64,000 bases of DNA from Diabrotica undecimpunctata. Taxonomy: Eukaryota > Arthropoda > Insecta > Coleoptera > Chrysomelidae. The position numbers were made by a program, and so were the translations under genes. The stretch spans positions 73,596,141 to 73,660,140 of the forward strand of contig NC_092806.1 of NCBI RefSeq assembly GCF_040954645.1, read 5' to 3'. Of the stretch, positions 1-13,900 are shown piece by piece. How positions within the stretch are numbered: the first letter of the stretch is position 1; each line of letters starts with the position of its first letter. The notes beneath the pieces were generated by a model that saw only the letters and a program-made list of their open reading frames with translations, did not search any database and had not been told where the DNA came from.

Positions 1-147
<147 letters not shown>

Positions 148-214
148 GAGTATACAACAATATCAGGAGATGAGATGACAAACAGAAGAAATACAAGCCA
201 CGGCTGTGAAAATC

Positions 215-1690
215 AAAACTAAGACCTAGAACCTAGTAGCTTTGCCTATGTATTGCCCGCTAAAACATAAAATACAGTCAGATTTGTACACAACATATTT
301 AAACTCCCAAGAAAGTAGATCCATCATCGGAGGTGATTACAATGCGAAACATACTATATGGGCATCAAGATTAACCACCACCAAAGAAAGAGAGCTCGCA
401 AAAGCCTGCTGACAATTTAAACTGTAGAGTAGTATCGACTGAAAAGCCTATTGGCCAAATGAGCAGAATAAAATCCCTGACCTGATTGACTTTTTCATAA
501 TTAAGAATATTGCCTCTAATTTCTTAAGCGTCGAGGAGGCCTGGGATAGGAATTCGGATTATTTTCCCATTCTTCTTACACTTAGTGACAAGGATAGAAC
601 TTCAGAAAATGAACTAGAAGACTCGAAAACTAAAAATCAGTTATATGCAGTAGTTGAATTGCTTACCAAACAGATTCAGCAAGCAGCATGGAACAATACT
701 CAAATCATCCCTATTAGGTCAGAAGGAAAAAAATATCCGAAAGAAATCAGAAGTTTGATTTCCGAAAAAAGAAAATTACATCGCAAATGGCAACAAACCA
801 GATCTCCCAAGGACAAGACAAGTTTAAACAATGCGTCACAACATCTCAAACGAGAAATACAAGGCATCAATAATGAATCAATTGGAACAAACCTTAGCGA
901 GTTAACAGCTGAAACAAGTAGTGAATATTCTCTCTGGAAGGCCAGCAAACGGCTCAAAATACCTATACTACATAACCCACCAATCAAAAACACTGATGGA
1001 AGCTGGGCTTGAATCTAATACCAAAAAGGCAAGTCGCTTTGCACAGAATCTCGAAACCACGTTCCAACTAAACAAAGGTAATGACTTGGTCAACGTGAAT
1101 AGCATTGAACCAGATTTCTTGGAAATTAAACCTACTAATACCAAAGAAGTTGTGAAAGACAATATCGATCCCGAAAAAGCTCCAGGGTTCGATCTAACAA
1201 CAGGCGAAAGATTAAAACCAAAGAAACCCATCACTAAGCTTACATACCTAGTTAATACCTATTACTGAAATTATTCTAATAAAAAGACTAAAGATCATGA
1301 TCGAAGAAAAGAGATTAATTCCACCACATCAGTTTGGCTTTAGAGAGAGTCATTCAACGATAAATCAGGTACATACAATCACCAAAATCATTGAAAAGGC
1401 GCTAGAGAGAAAACAGATCTGTTCAGCTATTCTACTGTATGTGGCCCAAGCCTTCGATAAGGTATGGTATAAAGGCCTTATCCATAAATTGAATAGAACA
1501 CTACCGAGGCAGTATTCACAATTATTAGAGTCGTACATAACTGACAGACACTTCAGAAGAAATCAGGAGGATACCTACACAGAGTTAAAGGAAATCAAGG
1601 GGGGAGTGCCGCAGGTGAGTGTGTTCACTGTTCCTCACTATAATATAATATCATATCTAATCATGACTGCAAAAGTTTTCCGTTAATAAT
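215..1690 (+). pseudogene. Jockey-like non-LTR retrotransposon, broken
   Basis: Degraded LINE. The first part (about 215-600) reads as an APE-type endonuclease with the block IIGGDYNAKHTIW and, later, a SDYFPILL block where the family has SDH-P. A linker (659-1012) follows, then reverse transcriptase at 1297-1686 with PHQFGFRESHST, a motif A region VAQAFDKVW and GGVPQVS. It is dead: there are stops inside the endonuclease near 410-435 and a frame change near 1010. The motif A aspartate (FLD-V) is Tyr at 1438-1440, and the PQG glycine is Val at 1615-1617. The motif C part is missing. It lies in the last visible intron of POLE2, in the opposite orientation. Family level (Jockey) is fairly sure from the endonuclease style; subfamily is not known. 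Confidence 0.82.
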
Positions 1691-1734
1691 TCTAATGTAA
1701 ATCATGAGGAATATTTATCTATATCCATACTTAC

Positions 1735-1911
1735 TGGATTGATGACACGACAATCTTTATTATTTTCGTTATATGATTCATACTTGTCTCCAATAACTAC
1801 TAAATCAGGCAGAGGATACAACCTCATACAATAATCAAAATCCCATTGGACTGGTAATGCAGTTAAAGATAATGGGCACAAATGTCCTTGACTTATGATA
1901 GTTCGTCTCAT
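1735..1911 (-). CDS. POLE2: POLE2 exon 7
   Basis: After acceptor ATTTCAG it reads MRRTIISQGHLCPLSLT, then YPLPDLVVIGDKYESY and CRVINP. A consensus donor GTAAGTATG follows directly, and the family continues with Gly-Ser-Phe at this point, so the stop 33 bases further on lies in the intron. The terminal exon must lie left of the window, beyond the Jockey insertion. Confidence 0.92.
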
Positions 1912-4900
1912 CTGAAATATGAAAATGTATAAATATGAATCAAACTAACAACAAAATTATATAACTGCATTATGGCAATGAAAATATAATATTACAGTTT
2001 TTATATATTTTTTTAATTTCACATTTATATATGGTCCAGCATATGTTAAATACTAATAGAGGATAAGAAGAGAGATATGAAACACAAGAAATAAATGAAG
2101 AAGAAAATAACGAAAAACAGCGAATTATCGAGAAACTAAAGGAAGCAATCTGAGAGTTAAAAAATTAGAAAGCACCAGGTAGCGACAAACTAACAGCAGA
2201 AACGATAAAAGCATGGGATAAAAAGTAACAAAAATACTACTACAGATATATAAAATAGCTTGGTAGGAAGAAGTTCCAAAGAATTGGCAGATAGCATCGA
2301 CAGTAACTATTTTTAAAAAGAGTGGCAGAAAAGACTGTCATAAGTACATGGTACAAGATACTAAACAAATGGATACAGCTAAAAATTTAAAAAAAAATTA
2401 TACTCTAGTCATCAGTCGTCACTGAACCTCTAAAAATTAAACAAACAAGCTGAATTTTGCTAAGAATATCAATTTTGGGACCCCAAAAACCAGCAAAAAC
2501 CTTTGCCCCTAGGGCTTTCCCCTAAAACGCCCCCTCGTGGGGGGAAAACGTAAAAATCGATTTATTAAGAATCTGTAAGCCGTAGAAAAAAATGTTTCAA
2601 ATAAAAAATGTAGCTGAGAGAATTTTAAACAAAAATGTTGATTAGCACTTTTTGTACAGAACGAACCGTCCATTCAGAAACAAGGCTTGGAGCAACCGGC
2701 GATTTGCCTGTGTGCAGGACAAATCAATTTTAAATAAAATGTGTTTCAACTTAACGGTAAAAATTCGACAATGCGTTTTAAAGGTGCAGCTTTCGTATGC
2801 ACTTTTTGTATTTTGCCGAAAATAAAGTCAGTTTTTATAAAGGTGTTAAATAAAGGAACGTTGCGAGATTTTATTACTTTCATTGTTCGGTCACTATAGA
2901 ATTTCCATTACTAGAGCCTAAGCTTCAAAACCTACAATATAAAATTTCGTATGCGTTTTGACAACAAACGTGAGGCATTTGAAATATGTATGCCTACAAC
3001 ACGTTGAATATACATTTTCACATTACAAACGATTTAAAACGTTTAAAACTACTTCTTTTCAATTACACAAGTACGTTTTGCAAAGCTACAGAACTTCAGC
3101 TCTGTATAGAATTCTACCCAATACCGCCTTCGTGGGGGCATTTTCTGTAACGTGCGATCATTTGTAATGAAAAAGTTTAAATACTGCGTTAAAGCATATT
3201 TGAAATGCCAGAATTCTCATATTTTTTGCCAGAACTCAAAATCGAAATTTCATGTTATTCGTTTTTAAGAGTAGGCAATGGAAATTCCACTACGATCGGT
3301 CAATGAAAGTGACAAATTTTATTGATTTTAAAAATCGCACAACGTTTATTTATTTAACATCTTTGTAAAAACTGACTTCATTTGCGACAAAATATAAAAA
3401 TTGCATACGAAAGCTGCACTCCTTTTGATTTTTGTCGATAGGAGACTGATCAAAAAACATCGCATTTTTACCGTCGCGTCGAGTTGAAACAAATTTTATT
3501 TAAAATTAATTTCGCGCGCATAACTGACATTCAAAAATCGCCGGTCAATTCAAGCGTTGTTTCTGAGAGAACGGCTTTATATCGCCGAAAATGAATGAGT
3601 TGAAATAATAAAAAAGGGGAAATTCAACGTTGCCAAACTTATTGTTTTTATTTGACCTGTTGTCTTTTTAGCATTTGACCAAGGTTCTAAGATAATCAAA
3701 TTTGGGCGAAATGGATTTAAATGGCAGCTTACTGTTTTTTATTGGGAATATGCCACAATTTTACTTTACAATAAGTGTAATATAATATTTTGATTTCCAC
3801 TTCGGAAATCGTTTTATATAAATAAAATTTATTAATGTTTCGTATTTTAAGTACGATTTCCGAATTAAAAATCTAAACATCAAAATAAGCTTATTTTTAA
3901 AGTCACATTGTGCCTTATTCCTATTAAAAATAATAAACTGCATATGATGCCACAATAAAATGTTCTTCATACAAAATTATTTGGCAACGTCTCGTTTCCC
4001 GATCTCTCGATTCGTCACAGCACCGAATCAAAGTAAGGACAGAGGTAACGAGTAGAGGTGGGGCTTTAAATTTTTTATCGTAAACCGATTTTCGTAAGCA
4101 AATTACTATGATTGTTTAACAGTAGTTTCAAGTAAGAGAGTACCTACATAAACAAACATAATGGTTATTATCGTTTATACACAATATTTATTGAAGTGAA
4201 AGAAACTAATGAAGGATATATTTATTATAACTTGAAAAATAAACTAAACAACTACTGAACAATCACTGAACTACCCTTCAAGTATTTTTGGCCACTCATT
4301 GTACTTGTTATTTCTTTAAAAGGCCGTAAAATTTGGGAAAGTTGAGAACAAATAATCCAGTCTTCGTTATTTAGATGTGGTCTAAGTCTAAGTCTGTATT
4401 AACTAATACCAATGTGAAACGGATTGCCTCTTCTAACTCGGTCATTCTTTTTAACATGTAATAGGTGAAGTTCTACCTAGTTTCCACGTCTTGGATTGGC
4501 CGTTTGGGAACTTTGTTATGTTGTAATTGATACTTTAAAAGCCTTTCTGAAGATAAGGTACTTTTTTGAAACGTGTTTTTTGCCGAATTGTCGAAAAAAA
4601 GACTTTTTATTTTATTTATTTCTACACGACAGCATTTAAGTGCGTCCTCCACCAATAAATTTAACGTATGAGCAAAACAATTTAAATGTTTTCATTCCAA
4701 AACATCTTTAATAGCTTTGGCCATATTTGAGGCATTATCAATTACTGCAAAATTTACTTTTCGTTTTAGACCCCACTGATTAATAATTTCACTAATTTCA
4801 AAAGCGATGTTTTCTGAATTATGGTTTCCAGAAAAATGGCAGCAGCCTAATAAAACCGTTTTAAATTCTATATTTTCGGTTAAATATTGTCCTGTTAATG

Positions 4901-7900
4901 CGATGTAACTCTCAGTTACTCCATATGTCCAGAGGTCAGTAGTAATACAGATATTTTCTACTTCTTTAACAACTTGTGATCTAATAATTTGCTCAGTTTT
5001 GATATAACATTCCTGAAGTAATGAACCTGACGTAATGAACAAGTTTTTCTTGTTGAAGGTTTATATCCAGGAATCCACCCTGCAAACTTTTTAAAAGCTC
5101 GTTCTTCAACTATGGAAAACGGATGAAACGAGTCTTTGCATAGGTTTAGTAAATCCATATCTATTTGTTTCTTTTGTTCTAAACTAATATTTTTATTAAT
5201 GGAAGTATCCATCACCTTTTGACGCTTGGGTGGTGGTATGTCAGTACATGTAGTAGAAGTAGTCGAAACGGACAGAAATGCGCCAGGAGAAGTTTCAATC
5301 ATTGCAATATTCAGAAAGCGGACCATAAAAGCTGCATCTTCTACAAATGTGCATTTTTTGAAAATAAAATTATTATTCTTATACTAGGTCAATAATTGAC
5401 TAAGAAAAATAATTCTTAATTGAATATTTACAATAAATATATCCTTTGACGAACTATCAATAAAGATTTGAAATCGAAAATGCAGATCAATCGTAAATCG
5501 AAACTCATTCATTAATCAGAATACCTAGTTATAAAAAACAAAAGAAAGAGTTAAGAACCTGGTTACTTCTATAAAAAAAGAAAAAGAAGATTGTACTAGT
5601 GAAAATAAACCAGTACAAGAAAAAGAAACTGATAAAGATGACTTAAGTCCATGGTGCATTTTTGATGAATTAATTGGACATGACTCATCTAAACATACAC
5701 CTGTATCGAGAGATATAAAAGAGTCGACATGTATTTGTCTGATGATATTACCCACAAAAAATTTCGAACGGAGATTGGAACTGTCCATTACAGTGGTGGA
5801 AAAACCATCGCCATGTATATCCTAACTTAACCACTATATTCATAAAATATTGTAGTATTGTAACTAAATCTGTTCCTTGTGAACACATGTTCAAAATCTG
5901 GTTTAATTTTAAATAAAAGAAGAACACAGTTAACAAGAAAAATGGAAAAACTTATGTTTTTAAATGTCAATTTAGACGATTCACGATTTAATAATGTGTA
6001 ATGTAAATGTAAGTACTATTTGTATTGTTTAATTTATTTTTCAAGTTATAATAAATATATCCTTCGTTAGTTTCTTTCAATATAATAGCCAATATGTTTG
6101 TTTGTGTACTCGCTTATTTGAAACTACTGGTAAACAATCAACAATCAACAATATCTCTGATCGGAACTAATCGTCTCACTAATGGTCAATGGACGTCAAT
6201 CTGAAATATGGAGGAGAGACCAAGGGGAAATATGATTGTTATCTTTGTATATTCGCTGAAAATATGATTTTATATCTGTGTTAGATATCCTGTTAAATTT
6301 TACCATACCGACCATAAACTTTTACCTACACTGTATAATTTATACATCTTGTTAAGGTTTTTGATAAAATACAAAGAGAAATATTATAAGAGAAATGTTA
6401 GACACTATTGAAGAAAGAAAGAAGCAGTAATAAAATGATAACAATGAAGAAAGTACAAAAAACAATGACAATCGTGTTATCAGTCACAACAAACAATCAG
6501 AAGTATTTTCAACGAAATAATGTCTGAGAATAAAGTATGAGGTCTAAGCCCAACATTGTTCACAATATATATATGGATGAAATAATAAAGAAACGAACAT
6601 TAAAAATAAGAAACATGCATGTGAGATATATAAACTGATAAGGGGTAGACATTTCGGAAGAAGCATTTGCAGACGATATAATGGTTCTAACAGAAAATGA
6701 GAAAAAGTTACAGAAAAACTTGAATATATGGAACGAGATTTTAAACAAGACAAAATTCAAAAAGAAATTTCTTCACATTTTAAGACAAAATGTGAAGAAA
6801 AGAAGAAAGCCTTTTTACAATACAGAACACAACAGGTATACAACCACTATAAACGAATCAGAAATGAAACGAATACTATAGTTAGACAAATAAAAAAGGA
6901 ACACTAGCAGAGTTTCTCAAAACAGATGGAACACGACTTCTACGGAACACAAAAAGAAATATGGAAAACGATCAGAGGACAAAGAAAAGAGATGAACGAA
7001 CTAATAAAAACGAAACACATTCAGAAGGAAACATGGGTAGACTACTTTCGATACCTATTTGCTAAAGGTGACGATAATGAACCACCAACACCAGAGGTGA
7101 CGACAAACGAAGAAATAAATATTGAAGAGGAAGAGGTAAAGGAAGCATTAAGGAAATTAAAAAATAGAAAATCACCAGGAAAGGACAGAATACCGAACGA
7201 ACTCCTAAAGTACGGAGGACCAGATCTGACCAAACAACTATTAAAACTAATCCAAAAAATAATAGAACAAAACAGAATTCCTCAAGAATGGAGATCAAGC
7301 ATCCTAATACCTCTTTTTAAAAAGGGAGACAAATCGGACCCGGAAAATTACAGAGGAATTAATTTATTAACACAACACTAAAATTAACAACCAAAGTGAT
7401 AACAAATAAACTGAATGAAATTATAATACTAGCAGAAGAACAACAAGGTTTTAGGTCGGGAAGATCATGCACAGACGCTATATTTATAATGAGGCAAGTG
7501 CAAGAGAAATCATTAGAATACAACAAACCGACATATCTATGTTACGTCTTACGAAGGCATTTGACCGGGTAAAATTAAAAGACGTTATCCACTTACTGTA
7601 CGCATGAGAGATACCTCTAGGAATAATTAAAACGATCGAAAATATCTACCAAAACAACACAATAAAAGTCAAAGTAGAAGAATAACTAACCGACCCTATT
7701 GAAGCTGGCAATGGGATAAGACAGGGAGATTCCCTGAGTCGTCTATTGTTCAATCTGATTATGGATGAAATAATAAAAAAAGTAAGAACTAAAAAAGGAT
7801 ACCAAATGGGAGAAAAACAACTTAAAATAATCTGCTATGCAGACGACGTAATACTACTCTCTCAAAGTGAAGATGATTTATAACGTATGCTGCACAAATT

Positions 7901-10900
7901 TAATATAACCGCCAGAAAATTTTACCATGTTAATTTCCCCAAAAAAGATAAAATGCATGGTTACAACAGCAAATTTACTAAGATGTAAATTGGAGCTGGA
8001 AGGTCAGATAATAATAGAACAAGTGATGGAGTTTAAATATCTAGGCGTCACATTATCTAGCTACGGAAAGCTCGAAACTGAAGTGGAAGATCAAGTGAAT
8101 AGAGCAAACAACCGCAGGCTGCCTAAATGAAACAATATGGAGAAATAAAAATATCGAGAAAGAAACGAAAGGCAGAATTTACAAAACAGTCATAACGACA
8201 TACCAATAATGACATACGCGGCAGAAACAAGACCTGACACAGAGAGGACAAAAAGGACGTTAGAAACAGCAGAGATGAAAACACTTAGAAAAATTGATGG
8301 TAAGACACTATGGGGCAGAGCTAGAAGTACAGATATACGACGTAGATGCAAGGTGGAGAACATCAAGAACTGGATAAGAAATAGAAGAGTAGAATGGAAC
8401 GATCATATAAGCCGAATGACAACAAATAGAGTAGTAAAGACGGCAAGAGACAGTTTCCCAATATGAAGACAATGAAAACGATGGAACGACAACTTACTGA
8501 AGGCACATTGAAAAACAGACAGAGTCATGTCTATATATAAAAAAAAGAAGAAAAAAAGATTTTAAACGAATATGGAATGACAAAAACAAAAATAAAACTA
8601 AAGCTATGACACTAACAGACAAACCGGGGAAGTTAGATATGAAAATAGAAGGAATAGAAATAGAACAAGTAAGAAATAATCAATATCTAGGAGAGGATAT
8701 AGAAGAGAGTGGAAAACATGATAGAGAGATGAATTATATAGAATACAAAAAACTCTAAGCCTCTATCATGCAATGAATAACAAATTTATAAGCAAGAGAA
8801 CAATTTCATTAAAAACAAAAATACTTAAATGTGTTCAAATCAATATATAGACCTGTATTAACTTTTGGATACGAATTACCGATATTAAGAGAAGAGAGAC
8901 AAAAAAGTAAAATACAGGCTGTAGAAGACAAAAGCTGGAAGTCTTCGAACGAAAAGTCTCAAGGAAGATATTTGGTTCTATTAACGAAAACAGAGTATGG
9001 AGATCCAGGTACAACCATGAACTCTTAATTGTTCAAAGAAGCACCGATCTCAGAGACTTCGATGGGCTGGTCATGTAGTGAGAATGGAGACCGACAGATT
9101 GTTAAAAAGAGCTCTAGATATTAAAATTCAGGGCGCAAGACCCAAAGGAAGGCCACGGAAACGTTGGGAGGATAAAGTGGCAGCGGACGCGCAAAATTTG
9201 CTAGACGTGAAGAAGATCGGCAAGGTTGGAGGCATTGTTTGGAGGAGGGCAGGGCTCGATTTGGGCTTTAGCACCATTGGTGCTATAACCGATGATCGGA
9301 CACTCTTATAGGGTATAAGGAATAAGAAAAGAAGAAAAAGAAGAAGCAATTCTAATTATATTCAAAAATGATCCCAGAACGCATAAGTCCGAAGAATTTC
9401 TCAGAAAAGAAGGGTGCACGCAGTAATGACCAACTGGGTTGCAAAATCAAACTATCAGACAATCAGAGTTTTCAGATTCCAAGGTTGAAAATTCTGGAAT
9501 AATTTCCTTTCCATATACCTACGTTCAATGCAAATTGTTACAGCGGATCGAAAGCAATTGGAACCTGTGAAATAGCTTTTAGACCTGAACCGATCTTTTT
9601 TTAAAAATGCATCTCACTGAGCTAGATTATATCCAATTTGCTTATTAATATCAGTAATAGATACTCCACTCAAGTATTTTCCTATATATTCATTTTTTCT
9701 TCGGAAATTTAAATCATATAGCACATATTATGTTATAGCATTTCTGACATTCAATGCTTTTTTCCTGTTACTATGTTATCTTGATATTCAGTATAATTGT
9801 ATAATGGCCTCCGGTTAACTATTAAGGCTTCGACACACCTATCATACCGCCTTCCGATCCTACTACTATCATACGGCAGGACGACTGTATGACAGGGAAA
9901 TTGACTGTATATTGTAAATGCTGCAGGCCACACCTTTCTGTCGCATGACCAATCCTGCTTCCACCCATCTCCGATCATGCACCGACACTGCAGGCTATTG
10001 GTATTCCTGCTGTGGTACGCTTGTCGTTTAATGTTCATTTTTGCACGGTGTTGTTTTTTTTTTAATTGAGATTACGGTGTCATGATAATAAATTCCTTTT
10101 ATCTTTTTAAAACTACATAGTTTATTCAAATGTAATAGAAAAAGATTTTTATGAAAGAAACTTAAATAATAATAAAATAAAAATGTTTTCAATTTATAAA
10201 ATACAATTTTACTTCATTTATACGTAGCCCGCAAAATGACCAGAAAAAACCTCTGCTCTATTCCTAAGCTGACATAAAATAAGAATATTCAAAATATAAA
10301 GTATAACCTAACAAGAATCTTACCTAATACAGAACTATATAATAATAATAATAATAATACTGTACATACTGTACTGAACACGACGGGGAACTAATATCGG
10401 AAGGACTGAAAACAGAATTGCACCCTGGGAAAAAAGACTGCTGAGTAAAATTGAATTATTGCGCAGGGATATTGGACAAATTACAGAATACATCCGAGGA
10501 GTAAGAAGTCGAAAAGTAATTAAAAGAACTGAAGAAATAATTCTGAACACTTCAAGACACTCACAACATGATCCAGAAAACAACACAGCTCAACACTGCC
10601 TGTACACATTAAAACAAAAACTTTCCGTTTATTCAGGTCGCCTAAGGAGATACAAAGTTAGTAACAACCGTAAATGCGACAATATACTTTTTGAGAATGC
10701 AGAGAAGGCTTTCTATAGAAAACTAGATTCCACCGTAGAAAATGTAAATAAATCCTACCCAAGCCAAGAAGAAATTCATGAGTTTTGGGGAAACCAACTT
10801 TCGACGCCAGCTACTCATAACAACAATGCTGGATGGATTGAACAAACGACGAACAACTGTCAACACTACAGTAATATTCCTTATGAACCTTTCACCACTG

Positions 10901-13900
10901 AAGAAGTCTCGAAGATTATCAAAGAGCTTTATAACTGGAAATCTCCTGGACCAGACGGAGTTCAAAACTTCTGGCTAAAGAAGTTTTGGAGTGTTCATGA
11001 GCTTTTAACAGCATTTATTAATAATATTATTTCTAATTCACAGGAAATACCATCATTTCTTACTCAAGGAACCACTTATCTAATACCGAAGGATCAAAGC
11101 AACACCCAAGATCCAGCAAAGTACCGCCCAATTACTTGTCTTCCAACTTTGTACAAATTGGTCACATCCTGTGTGGCCCGGCGTATCTACCAACATTGTG
11201 CTCTGAACAATATCATAGAGCCTCAACAGAAAGGATGCGCTAAGGGCTCCATGGGCTGCAAAGAACAACTTATTATCGACTCAGTCATTTCTAACCAGGC
11301 ATACACCAAAAAAAGAAACCTTTTTACTGCCTTCATTGACTACAAGAAGTAGTCTTGATTCAGTGCCGCATGAATGGCTTATAGATATATTGAAAATATA
11401 TAAAGTCGATGATAATCTCGTGACCTTTTTGAAACATATAATGGCAGACTGGAAGACTAAAATTCACCTTCAAATACCGGGTGAAATTAATATCGAAACT
11501 GAAGATATCACTATTAACCGGGGGCTTTTCCAGGGGGACTCGTTGAGTCCACTTTGGTTTTGCCTAGCAATGAACCCACTATCTCAGTTGCTGAACTCTA
11601 CTGACTCAGGTTTTAGCATCAAAAATAACAACACTGTTGTAGCGAAGCTTAATCATCTGTTGTATATGGATGATTTAAAATTAATGGCTTCCACTCGAAA
11701 CCACCTAGATGAGATGCTAAAAACTGTAGAAAATTTCTCAAATGATATCAGTATGAATTTTGGACTAGACAAGTGCCGTATACTAAATATAGTCAGAGGA
11801 AAGGTTCAGCCCGGAGGTTTCGATATGCAAGATGGCCAAAATATCGAGGCAATGGGTTAAAATGATATGTACAAATATCTCGGAGTAAAACAAGCGCGGA
11901 AAATTGACCATAAACAAATGAAAACTGAACTAACTTCGGAGTTCGTACGAAGAGTAAGACAACTAAATCGGTCATATCTTAATAGTAAAAATTTGTTTAA
12001 GGCATTAAATACGTACGCCTGTTCCGCGTTGAGCTACTCATTTGGTATTATAAAGTGGTCAAAAACGGATATAGAGGGTCTTCAGCGGAAAGTAAGAACA
12101 CTTCTCACAAAGGCGCAAAAACATCATCCACGCAGCGCAGAGCAATTGGATAAACAAATTGCTAATTTAAGAACTTATTTTCAGGTACAGGCTGAGACAT
12201 CTACTTTACATCGAGCAATTTGCACAGTAGATGATACGACGCCGATTAAACTGAGGGAAGAAGAAATGCGCATAAACCACATGACTAAGCAAGACAAAAT
12301 GCGCACCTGGATGAGTAAACCTCTGCATGGGCGACATCTTAATGAGATCAGCCAAGAATATGTCGACAATACAGCGTCGAACTATTGGTTGACATCAGGA
12401 AAGATGTTTCCCGAGACTGAGGGTTTCCTACTTGCCATTCAGGATCAGGTTATTCCAACTAAAAATTACCTGAAATATATTGTTAAAGATCCTCAAGTCC
12501 AAAATGACAAATGCCGATATGGATGCCAAGCCCAAGAAACCATCCAACATCTTACCGGCGGCTGCCAAGCATTTGTCGGTAGTGATTATAAAGAACGTCA
12601 TGACTCAGTAGGAAAGATTATCCACCAAGAACTAGCTGACAAACTGGGACTTCTCCAAACCGACCATCTTCCTTATTATCAATACGTCCCTGATAGAATG
12701 CTTGAAAATGACAACTACAAGCTATACTGGGACCGCACTGTGCTTACAGACCAACCAGTGGCCCATAATAGACCCGATCTCATACTAGTTAATAAAATTA
12801 CTAGACAAACAACACTTATTGATGTGGCGATACCCAACACCAATAATTTACGTGTTAAATACAACGAAAAGATCGCCAAGTACAGAGATCTAGAAATACA
12901 AATCAGGAGACAATGGAGAATGGAAAGTACCCAGACGATACCTATTATTCTTTCTACCACTGGAGTCATCCCGAAGAGCCTCCTAGAAAGCATAAAAAAG
13001 CTGGGTCTAAATGAACATCTATATAAGATTATGCAGAAAGCTGTGTTACTTTCGATGTCCAGATGCGTACGAAAATTTTTGGGAGATACACCGAGATACC
13101 AAGTCACCTAGGACTCGATAACATGGAAAGAGTCCCACCAGAGCTCAATCCTTTTGATACCGTAGGTATCTGGGATGAGTGAATTTTCCCCTTAGAGGGA
13201 ATGTGATCCGTATGGCTAAATCTGTACATTAAAAATATTGCCAAATGGTGTTGTAATTAGAGCTTCTCTATCCAAACAGATAGCTACACTAGTTAAATCA
13301 CTGTTATTGAAATGTTTCAACATTACACATAGAGTATCTTCCACGATCGACTGCTAAGATAGACTAATGCAAAATCGGAAAAGAGTCTGAAGCGAGCATG
13401 GCATGTGTACTTATTCCTATCCGATCACCGACCAGATTTTGCATAAATCGGACCTAAGTATGTTCGGAAGGCCGCATAACAGGTGTGACCAAGCCTTTAT
13501 CCGGAGGTTTATCCAACAGATAAAAAAAGTAGCGTCTTCTTAGTCGGGCATAAACTTATCTGAGGTAAAATATCAAATATGTATCTGCCAAATAAAGTAA
13601 CCGATAAGAATATATCTGGAAAATAAGTTGTATTTGTAGCAGTTTGTTGTATGTTGTAGGTTATCGAGAAAATAAAAATATAATCTAAATATTGTTTTTA
13701 AGTGTTTATTGTGAATGAGAGACTTATGTCACCGGTATTAAAAGATTTAGATTTCTTTAACAAAATCGAAGTGTATGATGTTTATGAACTTAGTGCGAGA
13801 ATATAATATTCGAGAGTGCATAGACCATTTTAATTTTTGGAATGATAATGGTAAAGACTTTTTTAACAGGTATAGAATACACAGACAGTGATGCTGGTAC

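Larger units (their letters stand above)
4053..6200. mobile_element. Rearranged hAT transposon
   Basis: The left end TAGAGGTGGGGC fits the TIR style of Ac-like hAT elements. Subterminal sequences at 4110-4250 and 6021-6139 are inverted copies of each other (for example GAAGGATATATTTATTATAACTT). Between them the transposase is in two oppositely oriented pieces: N-terminal and central parts on the minus strand (about 4260-5326) and the C-terminal dimerisation part on the plus strand (about 5525-5940). No matching right TIR was found. It lies in POLE2 intron 6. Confidence 0.75.
10377..13250 (+). mobile_element. R4/Dong-type LINE with restriction-like endonuclease
   Basis: A single long protein in this order: N-terminal region, RT, Cys/His knuckle, endonuclease. 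RT blocks are YNWKSPGPDGVQNFW, TYLIPKDQSNTQDPAKYRPI, a motif A ending FIDYK, INRGLFQGDSLSPLWF and LLYMDDLKLMAS (catalytic YMDD present). Downstream come CRYGC-QETIQHLTGGC (a CCHC knuckle) and RPDLILVNK followed by LIDVAIP, the PD-(D/E)xK core of the R2/R4 group. It is 5'-truncated; about 140 bp of 3' UTR follows the stop at 13109-13111. Only two lesions were seen: a frameshift at about 11350 inside motif A and a TAA at 11858-11860. It lies in POLE2 intron 6. Confidence 0.85.

Noticed and set aside
1702..1734. C-terminal extension of POLE2 exon 7 to a TAA
   Set aside because: A consensus donor follows the INP codons and the extra residues do not match the family, so this is intron.
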